Notes under the pieces: generated by a model
Told to the model about the DNA's origin: nothing
What the model saw: the letters and a program-made list of their open reading frames with translations, nothing else
Databases searched by the model: none
In this document: positions 57,794 through 64,000 of the stretch, piece after piece
Numbering within the stretch: the first letter of the stretch is position 1
How the letters are laid out: the number at the start of each line of letters is the position of its first letter
Translations under genes and position numbers: made by a program
Assembly (NCBI GenBank): GCA_963749115.1
Contig: CAVVLP010000007.1
Span: 62,001 to 126,000, forward strand
Source: SZUA-36 sp963749115
GTDB taxonomy: Bacteria; Pseudomonadota; Gammaproteobacteria; Xanthomonadales; SZUA-36
Direction of reading: 5' to 3'
Length of the DNA: 64,000 nucleotides

Positions 57794-58864
57794 TCAATTC
57801 TTATGCCATGCCAGGCTGTGTTCACGCACACTTTCGGTGAGGACCGTCATATGATGAGGGTCTACTTCAGGTGTGATCCCATGTCCCAGGTTGAACACAT
57901 GGCCATTGCCTTTTCCAAAGCTGGCAAGCGTCGCTTTAACCTGCGATTCGATAATCTCCGGGTTTGTTAACATAATGGCAGGGTCAAGATTGCCTTGCAG
58001 GGACACGCGGTCACCTACCCTGGCACGGGCTTCGGCGAGTGTCATGGTCCAGTCGACACCCAGTCCATCACAACCGGTATCAGCCAAGGCCTCCAGGTGA
58101 GCGTTACAACCCTTGCAGAATAAAACCACCGGTATGGTTTTGCCATCGTAGGAACGGTGCAGGCCGGTTACAATTTTTTCCAGGTACCGCAAGGAAAAAT
58201 CTCTGAACATTTCCGGTGCCAGCACACCGCCCCAGGTATCGAAAATTTGTACCGCCTGTGCACCGCTTTCGATCTGTGCGTTCAGATAGTCTATGACGGC
58301 ATCTGCAAGCTTGTCGAGTAACAGATGGGCCGTTTGCGGGTCACCGTAAATCATGCTTTTGATTTTTGCGAAGGCCTTGCTTGATCCACCCTCAACCATG
58401 TAGGTGGCCAGCGTCCACGGGCTACCACTGAAACCTATCAGTGGTACATCACCATCGAGGGTTTTGCGGATCAATGAAACTGCATCCATGACATAGCGCA
58501 ACGATGTTGAGGGATCAGGCCGTTTTAGCTGCTCAACGTCTGCTGCGGACCGGACCACCTTTTCGAACTTGGGGCCTTCGCCTTCGGCAAAATAAAGCCC
58601 GAGACCCATCGCGTCGGGTATCGTGAGGATGTCTGAGAACAGAATTGCGGCATCAAGTGGATACCTGCGCAGAGGTTGCATGGTGACTTCACAGGCGAGT
58701 TCCGGATTGGTACACAGGTTCATAAAACTTCCTGCCTGCCCGCGTATCTCGCGGTACTCCGGCAGGTACCGGCCTGCCTGGCGCATCACCCATATGGGTG
58801 TTCTTTCAGTGGGTTGGCGAAGTAATGCCCTGATATATAAATCATTTTTTAAAGGTGAGTTCAT
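57794..58864 (-). CDS. hemE: Uroporphyrinogen decarboxylase
   Basis: Haem biosynthesis enzyme, 356 residues, intact; decarboxylates uroporphyrinogen III to coproporphyrinogen III. Signatures PIWVMRQAGRYLPEYR and GFSGSPWTLATYMVEGG are present, with the C-terminal HVFNLGHGITPEVDP. Follows aroB by 7 bases on the same strand, the aroK-aroB-hemE neighbourhood known from gammaproteobacteria. Confidence 0.97.
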   Translation of the reverse strand: MNSPLKNDLYIRALLRQPTERTPIWVMRQAGRYLPEYREIRGQAGSFMNLCTNPELACEVTMQPLRRYPLDAAILFSDILTIPDAMGLGLYFAEGEGPKFEKVVRSAADVEQLKRPDPSTSLRYVMDAVSLIRKTLDGDVPLIGFSGSPWTLATYMVEGGSSKAFAKIKSMIYGDPQTAHLLLDKLADAVIDYLNAQIESGAQAVQIFDTWGGVLAPEMFRDFSLRYLEKIVTGLHRSYDGKTIPVVLFCKGCNAHLEALADTGCDGLGVDWTMTLAEARARVGDRVSLQGNLDPAIMLTNPEIIESQVKATLASFGKGNGHVFNLGHGITPEVDPHHMTVLTESVREHSLAWHKN

Positions 58865-58871
58865 GGGTTGT

Positions 58872-59977
58872 TCAGAGCTTTCCTGATTCAGTTATTGTTT
58901 GACTGGCTTTAATGGCCGCAGCAATTTGTAGCTTATCAGAGCCGCTGTCGATAATCCCCTGACCGGCTGATTTTACCAGTATTAGCCTGGTGGAACCGGC
59001 GATGACTTTCTTGTCCAGTTTCATGGTTTCAAGAATGTCATTTAGTTTCCAGGTTTCCGGGATAGCTCAGAGGCAGGTCAAAAGACTGAAGTAAATCACC
59101 AAGACGATCGCTGAATCCGGCTTCGCATAACCCCCTGAGTTCACTGAGTCTGCTTGCCACCATCATACCGATGGCAACAGCTTCGCCGTGAAGATACTGC
59201 TGGTAGTTGGTCAGGGTTTCTAGCGCATGGGCAAAACTATGCCCGAAGTTCAGTAGCGCACGGATGCCGGCCTCGCGTTCATCTTCGGCAACGACTTCGG
59301 CTTTGTTGGCTATGCTTCGCCTGATCATATTGGTAAGTACTGTCGGGTTCTCTTGCCATGATTGCCGCGCCATTATTTTCAAGCCAGCCCAGAAACCCCT
59401 CATCGCGAACGGCTGCGATCTTGACTACTTCTGCCAGACCGGCTGAGAACTCGCGTGCGGGCAGTGTTTTCAGTGTGTCGATATCAACCAGTACTGCGCC
59501 GGGCTGGTGAAAGGCGCCGATCAGATTTTTACCTTGTGGATGGTTAAAACCCGTCTTACCGCCTACGGAGGCATCCACCTGTGCCAGCAAACTGGTGGGT
59601 ACCTGGATAAAATTGATTCCCCGCATGTAACTTGCTGCAGCGAAACCACCCATATCACCGATGACTCCACCACCCAGGGTGAATAAAGTTGTATCCCTGG
59701 TTGCGCGTATTTCGATCAGTTTGTCGATGATCTCGTGACCAGTATTCTGATGTTTTATAGGTTTCACCATCCGGAAGAATCAGGCTGTGAACATCTGCAC
59801 CAGCCAATGAAGCCGAAAGACTGTCCAGGTACAAGCGGTGCAACAGTTTCATTGCTGACAATAAGGACGGTACTCCCTTTAGCGACTCTCAAATGCGGGA
59901 TGTGCTTCACCGAGCATGCCGGAGCCGATGTATACCGTGTAACTGCGGTCTGCCAGGTCAACTTTAACTGTCTGCAT
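58872..59977 (-). CDS. aroB: 3-dehydroquinate synthase, five frameshifts
   Basis: Shikimate pathway enzyme converting DAHP to 3-dehydroquinate. Starts MQTVKVDLADRSYTVYIGSG at ATG 59977 with AGGAG before it, and reconstructs to about 366 residues. Visible motifs: NAD-binding LGGGVIGDMGGF, substrate loop VPTSLLAQVDASVGGKTG, zinc/catalytic FGHSFAHALE and HGEAVAIGM. Five extra bases (near 59888, 59832, 59753, 59350 and 59061) split it; every break is repaired by deleting one base. The C-terminus (NDILETMKLDKKV ... TITESGKL) runs to 58872. Confidence 0.9.
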
Positions 59978-60525
59978 GTGGTTCGCTCCTGACTGAGTAT
60001 GTCCAGTTGTTCCTGGATGGCGGAAGAAAGTGCTTTTGCAGTTGCGTACACACTTGAGTTACGGGTACTGAATACGAGGTCAGCGGTGGCATCATAAAGT
60101 GGATTACGCACCCGGGCGAGATCCTGCAGACGTTGCATCCTGTCTTCAGCCTGTAACAAAGGCCGGCTTTTATCCTTCTTCAATCGGTTGAGCTGATTTT
60201 CTATACTGGTTTTCAGGTAAACAACCAGGCCATGCGAACGCAACAGGCGACGGTTTTCTTCAGTGCAGACGATGCCTCCGCCGGTTGCAATCAACACACC
60301 GGTTTTTGCAGTCAGTTGTTCTAGAAGATGATGTTCTCTCGAGCGAAAACCCGATTCACCTTCAAGATCAAAAATCAGGCTGACACTGGCCCCGGTCAGC
60401 CGTTCAAGCTCGTGATCGCAGTCATAAAAATCAAGATGAAACATTCTTGCCAGGTGCTTTCCAATGGTGGTTTTGCCTGACCCCATCGGACCAATCAGGA
60501 AAATGTTCTGGCCCGGTTTTTTCAT
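59964..60525 (-). CDS. aroK: Shikimate kinase
   Basis: ATP-dependent kinase of the shikimate pathway. P-loop GPMGSGKTTIG at residues 12-22, DCDHELE shikimate-binding block, GFRSREHHLL and ATGGGIV typical of AroK. No stop occurs in frame before aroB; if one extra base near 60002 is removed the gene ends at TAA 59964-59966 with about 186 residues, overlapping the aroB start. That end is inferred. Otherwise the frame would run into aroB. Confidence 0.85.
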
Positions 60526-60618
60526 TTACAGATAAATGTCAGCATAAACGGCGTGCAAGCCTGATTGGCTTTGGGTAACATTGCTGCGTTCCGCTTAACA
60601 GGGTTGGCGAAAGGCTTT

Positions 60619-61134
60619 ATGCTTAGATTTTTTATCATATTCTCAGTATTGCTGATTGGGTTGTTTACGCTAGAACTTTTTCAATCAGCGGAAAAGTACA
60701 TCATCCTGCCGTTTACATCAACGGTTGCGGATATCAGTGTCTGGATTGTGCAGGGTTTTGATGACAACGTCATTGCTACAGGTAACGTAATTCGCGACAA
60801 GGTTTCAGGATTTGGTGTGCGTATTGAACGGGGCTGTAACGGTCTTGAAGCTGTCATCATTTTATTTTCAGCCATATTTGCGTTTCCTGCACCGTTTAAA
60901 CACAAGCTCATTGGCTTTGTCGCCGGATTCTTCGCCATCCAGCTTCTCAACCTGGTAAGGATCATAAGCCTTTATTACCTTGGCCAGTGGAATTACACCG
61001 CATTTGAATGGTTCCACCTGTATTTGTGGCAGGCCCTGATTATCCTCGATGCGCTGGTGGTCTGGCTAATATGGTTGAGAACCCTGCCTGGCTCGCGCAA
61101 ACGTCCGGATGAACCGGAGCCGGAACCGGTGTAA
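60619..61134 (+). CDS. xrtH: Exosortase H (XrtH)-like
   Basis: A 171-residue integral membrane protein with the exosortase/archaeosortase catalytic triad: Cys in RGCNGLEA, Arg in NLVRIISLYYLG and His in FEWFHLYLWQ. The short single-domain size fits the XrtH group, whose substrates carry IPTL-CTERM sorting signals. ATG 60619 gives the hydrophobic N-terminus MLRFFIIFSVLL. No target with such a C-terminal signal is visible in this window. It shares one base with the next gene. Confidence 0.85.
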   Translation: MLRFFIIFSVLLIGLFTLELFQSAEKYIILPFTSTVADISVWIVQGFDDNVIATGNVIRDKVSGFGVRIERGCNGLEAVIILFSAIFAFPAPFKHKLIGFVAGFFAIQLLNLVRIISLYYLGQWNYTAFEWFHLYLWQALIILDALVVWLIWLRTLPGSRKRPDEPEPEPV

Positions 61135-61968
61135 TGCGTGTTTTGATTGCCGGTTGCGGCGATGTAGGGAGTGTTCTTGCCACCGCATTGCTGCAGGATG
61201 GACATCTTGTTTATGGCTTGAAGCGTGATACATCCACCTTGCCTGAAGGCGTTTTGCCTGTCGTGGCTGACCTGTTGGACCCCGCTACTCTTACAGACCT
61301 GCCGGAAAATATTGATTGGCTGATATTTATGCCGACACCGGCCAGTCGTGATCAGGCGGCTTATGAAGCCATTTTTATCCAGGGATGGAAGAATCTGTGG
61401 GCTGGCTTGAAACAGACACCTGTCCGGACGCTGGTGGTTTCCAGCACCGCAGTGTTTGGAGAGGCCAATGGCGGTATCGTCAACGAAGAGACGAAACCCG
61501 ATCCCACCGGTTTTAACGGCAAGGTGCTTCTGAAAATGGAGCAGCTTGCAAATCGTTGCACGAATAATATCGTGGTGGTCAGAATTTCAGGCATCTACGG
61601 TCCCGGTCGTGAGAGATTGATCAGTCTGGCTGCTTCGGAAGGACTGGAGGTTCAGCAATTTCCGCCACACTTTACCAATCGTATACACCGCGATGATGCA
61701 GCAGCGGCGCTGAAACACCTGTTGGAAATTGACAAGCCGGAAGCCCTGTACCTGGCGACTGACGATAAACCGGCACCGAAGTATGAGGTCGTTGAGTGGT
61801 TGGCAAATATGCAGGGATGCGCTCCACCGAAAGGTCTTGTTGATGAAAACGCAAGTCGCGGCAAACGCGTGAGCAACCGGAGATTGCGTGATAGCGGGTT
61901 CAGCTTGATCTTATCCGGATTACCAGACAGGTTATGCTGCTGTATTGAGACAGCGGCATCAGAAGTGA
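61134..61968 (+). CDS. NAD-dependent epimerase/dehydratase-like (YeeZ-type), one frameshift
   Basis: Rossmann-fold protein of about 277 residues. Dinucleotide motif AGCGDVGSVLA at the N-terminus, extended-SDR catalytic region VSSTAVFGEANGG and RISGIYGPGRERL, then FTNRIHRDDAAAAL. An extra T near 61911 hides the true end; with it removed the protein ends PDYQTGYAAVLRQRH, stop 61966-61968. Substrate unknown. Overlaps xrtH by one base. Confidence 0.85.
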
Positions 61969-62104
61969 AAAATGGGTGCCCTGAATTTCAATTTGGCTTT
62001 ACTCTGACTCCATCACTTCTGATACTCATGGTGTATAATTTTTCCGCCAATTCTATATCCGAAACAAACAAAAGCAGGCATTGGTGAAAAAAGCAGGGTG
62101 GCCT

Positions 62105-62449
62105 ATGACTCAAAAGACTTTTATTGAAACCTACAAAATTGATTTGAAAGTCTGTGACAGAATTATAGACTTGTACAATTCAAACAAGCACCTCGCCCAA
62201 CCCGGCAGACTGGGCAAGATCCCTAGAATTGACAAGAGTATGAAGGACTCGCGGGACATTTCCATTCCCATAAGTTTGTACGGACGCTTTGAACCCTTCT
62301 TTGAACTACTCAAAAAACATGTTGGTGAATATATCGATAAATACTATTTTGATGTAGGCGCGACCGACATGGGGCCTGTAGGTTATTCGACTCACTCAAG
62401 CACATCCTGTGTCGTTCGATACTCGGCTTCCTGCCTCGTACGGTCCTGA
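62105..62449 (+). pseudogene. Truncated 2OG-Fe(II) oxygenase N-terminal fragment
   Basis: Reads MTQKTFIETYKIDLKVCDRI then KDSRDISIPISL and PFFELLKKHVGEYIDKY, like the N-terminus of a 2-oxoglutarate-Fe(II) oxygenase (prolyl-hydroxylase type). The catalytic HxD and H motifs are missing: the sequence ceases to look like the family after about residue 85 and runs into repeat-like DNA that ends at the stop at 62449. Family assignment is tentative. Confidence 0.45.
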
Positions 62450-62485
62450 TACTAACTACCCGCCCCTGCTTAGGCTGCAAACGGC

Positions 62486-62698
62486 GTACATTTATCAGAA
62501 ACCATTGCCCTGTGATTACACACTTAGCTGAGGGTGTGCGGTACCTTCCTTCAGGACCGTGAGCGACATGGATGTCGCGACCGAGCGTACATGGATGTAT
62601 TTACAGCGAGTCCTGAAGGAAGGTACCGCGCGATCTCGGCTACCTTGACGAAGCCTCTATCGGTTTCAATTGAAGTCAGCCTCCCCAGCGCCCCTCCA
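62486..62698. repeat. Multi-hairpin intergenic repeat, copy B
   Basis: The first 62 bases (62486-62547) match copy A (10142-10203) in inverted orientation. A hairpin with perfect 20-base arms (62538-62557 and 62610-62629) encloses a 52-nt loop holding GCGACA-TGGA-TGTCGC and TACA-TGGA-TGTA mini-hairpins. It closes with CCCCAGCGCCCCTCC, as in copy A. The remaining gap to 62776 holds no credible gene. Confidence 0.78.
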
Positions 62699-62776
62699 GT
62701 GAAACTGAAGTCACCAAGGCTTAAAACACCTGTTTTAGCAGTGAGTTTAAGGGAGACATCAGTGTGGTCAACCCGT

Positions 62777-63220
62777 TTATTCGGTATAAAACTGCTGTCT
62801 GAATTTTAGCTTGAATGGTTTGCTTTGACCTTCCGGTGTGATCATCACGCTGAAATCAAAGTTTTCCATGTTTCTGACGGACAATTCACCGATATAGTAA
62901 ATTGCATCGTCACCTTCAATGACCTCTCTCATCTCTATCTTGCGGGTCTGGCCGGTCAGGTTGCGAGCGGAAGCGGTGACCGTAGCTTTCACTGCCGTCG
63001 GTAATTGGTTTTCACTGTTTTTTAAAACTGAGATATTGATAAGGGCACGGCTGTCAGAGCGCTGGATTCCATACACTTTAGATACTTCGGGAGAAATAAG
63101 ACTCGAGTTCAGCGCATTGTAGTGAACCGTGTAATCTCCAAAGTTTTGTGCCTGCTGAGCGGCGGCGCTGACTGACAACATGAAGGTAAGTAGCGTCAGT
63201 GTTTTTAACAATGTTTTCAT
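62777..63220 (-). CDS. DUF4426 domain-containing protein
   Basis: A 147-residue secreted protein; signal LLTFMLSVSAAAQ followed by the DUF4426 body (GDYTVHYNALNSSLISPEV, ARNLTGQTRKIEM, KPFKLKFRQQFYTE). In gammaproteobacteria this gene is commonly near yggT and proC, as here. Function unknown. Confidence 0.88.
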   Translation of the reverse strand: MKTLLKTLTLLTFMLSVSAAAQQAQNFGDYTVHYNALNSSLISPEVSKVYGIQRSDSRALINISVLKNSENQLPTAVKATVTASARNLTGQTRKIEMREVIEGDDAIYYIGELSVRNMENFDFSVMITPEGQSKPFKLKFRQQFYTE

Positions 63221-63308
63221 CGATCAATTCCTCATGGAAGCATCCGGGTCATTTTCAAACAACAACGGCGGCAGTAACTTTAAAATTCGTCACTAAATAA
63301 TCTACTTA

Positions 63309-63845
63309 CTACCATCCTAGCAGGAGCAGAAGAGCACGTAGTGCGATGAGTGCAAACAATGGTGATAGATCAATACCGCCCATTGCAGGCAACAGCTTGC
63401 TGATCGGTTTCAGTACCGGATCGGTCAGTTGATAAATCAGGGGGATCAGCGGATGTCGCGACTGGTTCGCGATCCAGCTGACTATAACCCTGGCAATAAT
63501 CAATACAAAATAAGTCAAAAGGAGCGTGATCAGCAACTTCTGCACGGCAAACAGGAACAGGAACTGGAATCCATATTCCGTCTTTCCGATCAGGTTGATA
63601 AGAACAAGCTGTAACAGCTCCAACAGTAGCATGACCACCACTGACGCCGTATCCAGCTTGCCGATTGATGGTACCAGGCGGCGGGTCGGAACCAATACGG
63701 GGTTGGTGATCTTGATCAGAAATTGACTCAAGGGGTTATAAAAATCAGCGCCGACCCACTGCAATAGCAATCGCAGAAGAATCGCCGTTACATAAAGGTC
63801 CGTCAGTGTGCTTATAAGGTAAATAAGAGCGCCTGGACCGTTCAT
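63309..63845 (-). CDS. yggT: YggT family membrane protein
   Basis: A 178-residue protein with two YggT repeats, each with hydrophobic pairs and the characteristic NPLSQFLIKITNPVLVPTRR and HPLIPLIYQLTDPVLKPISK. Such proteins are inner-membrane and linked to osmotic or cell-shape control, without proven function. ATG overlaps the proC stop (ATGA). Confidence 0.93.
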   Translation of the reverse strand: MNGPGALIYLISTLTDLYVTAILLRLLLQWVGADFYNPLSQFLIKITNPVLVPTRRLVPSIGKLDTASVVVMLLLELLQLVLINLIGKTEYGFQFLFLFAVQKLLITLLLTYFVLIIARVIVSWIANQSRHPLIPLIYQLTDPVLKPISKLLPAMGGIDLSPLFALIALRALLLLLGW

Positions 63846-64000
63846 GATTGCGCCTCTTCATTTGCGAGCTCTTGTCCGCGCCTGGTTGCCGCTGCTATTG
63901 CCGAAGCGATCAACTGGTCAAACTGGCCGGCATTGAGCTGCTCCATTGCAGCTTCGGTGGTACCACCCGGTGTTGTTACCCGTTGCCTGAGCTCAGCGAC
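63842..64000 (-). CDS. proC: Pyrroline-5-carboxylate reductase, C-terminal part
   Basis: Only the last about 52 residues are in the window: LRQRVTTPGGTTEAAMEQL and the helical tail ATRRGQELANEEAQS. The TPGGTT motif is characteristic of ProC, which makes proline from pyrroline-5-carboxylate. Truncated at the window edge; coupled to yggT by ATGA overlap. Confidence 0.92.
   Translation of the reverse strand, partial: VAELRQRVTTPGGTTEAAMEQLNAGQFDQLIASAIAAATRRGQELANEEAQS

Noticed and set aside
1..61968. Genome decay as in a host-restricted symbiont
   Set aside because: All breaks are one-base insertions, many in essential-type genes (aroB, pepN), while intact genes show no relaxed composition; an error explanation is simpler.
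62534..62809. A 91-residue plus-strand open frame through repeat copy B
   Set aside because: Its first half is the hairpin loop and its second half runs into the end of the convergent DUF4426 gene; no start signal or family.

Overview
The window is a stretch of chromosome from a gammaproteobacterium, probably an uncultured marine lineage. This rests on typical gammaproteobacterial genes and gene neighbourhoods (aroK-aroB-hemE, proC-yggT-DUF4426, bfd-bfr, FadE-type acyl-CoA dehydrogenase, RppH, GlnS, MnmG). TPR-sulfotransferases, TonB-dependent receptors and an exosortase H are also present; genus is not claimed. No rRNA, tRNA, CRISPR array, intact insertion sequence or prophage was seen.

Layout. 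1-9.7 kb: PLP-dependent dehydratase (cut by the window edge), pepN, small envelope proteins, a badly broken TPR gene and mnmG. 9.7-10.4 kb: a long intergenic region made of hairpin repeats. 10.4-17.1 kb: glnS, lemA plus an M48 protease, and an MscS-type channel. 17.1-24.3 kb: RND pump, adaptor, a nucleotide-transporter-like carrier, and a FecCD-type ABC importer. 24.4-26.5 kb: rppH and a Fur-controlled bfd-bfr-sufT iron block. 26.5-29.8 kb: fadE with a divergent TetR regulator. 29.9-35.7 kb: a PEP-carboxykinase locus. 35.7-45.7 kb: envelope proteins, an ECF sigma operon and a TonB-dependent receptor. 45.8-57.8 kb: three TPR-sulfotransferases (a fourth lies at 38-40 kb), DUF547 protein, esterase and a pair of membrane GTPases. 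57.8-64 kb: hemE, aroB, aroK, xrtH, an NAD-epimerase-like gene, a second hairpin repeat, DUF4426 gene, yggT and the end of proC.

The best candidate for an undescribed system is at 31.7-35.7 kb. Next to an ordinary ATP-type pckA lies a two-gene cassette. One gene encodes a HAD-phosphatase-like domain fused to a full-length ATP-PEPCK-like domain whose catalytic residues are largely replaced. The other encodes a protein with a HipA/PI4K-like kinase signature (DR...DFG). Immediately beyond it is a remnant of a different enzyme, the C-terminus of a GTP-type PEPCK (pckG), still followed by its terminator. The locus therefore appears to have exchanged one PEPCK type for another and to carry a repurposed PEPCK fold with a possible kinase/phosphatase role.

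A second theme is data quality. About 28 reading-frame breaks in at least 12 genes can all be repaired by removing a single base; none needs a base added. That one-sided pattern points to insertion-biased consensus errors rather than gene decay, so most broken genes are annotated as reconstructed CDSs. A third theme is a dispersed intergenic repeat family (9.8-10.3, 40.15 and 62.5-62.7 kb) whose long hairpin arms differ in sequence between copies but remain self-complementary, with 52-nt loops carrying small NGGA-capped hairpins.
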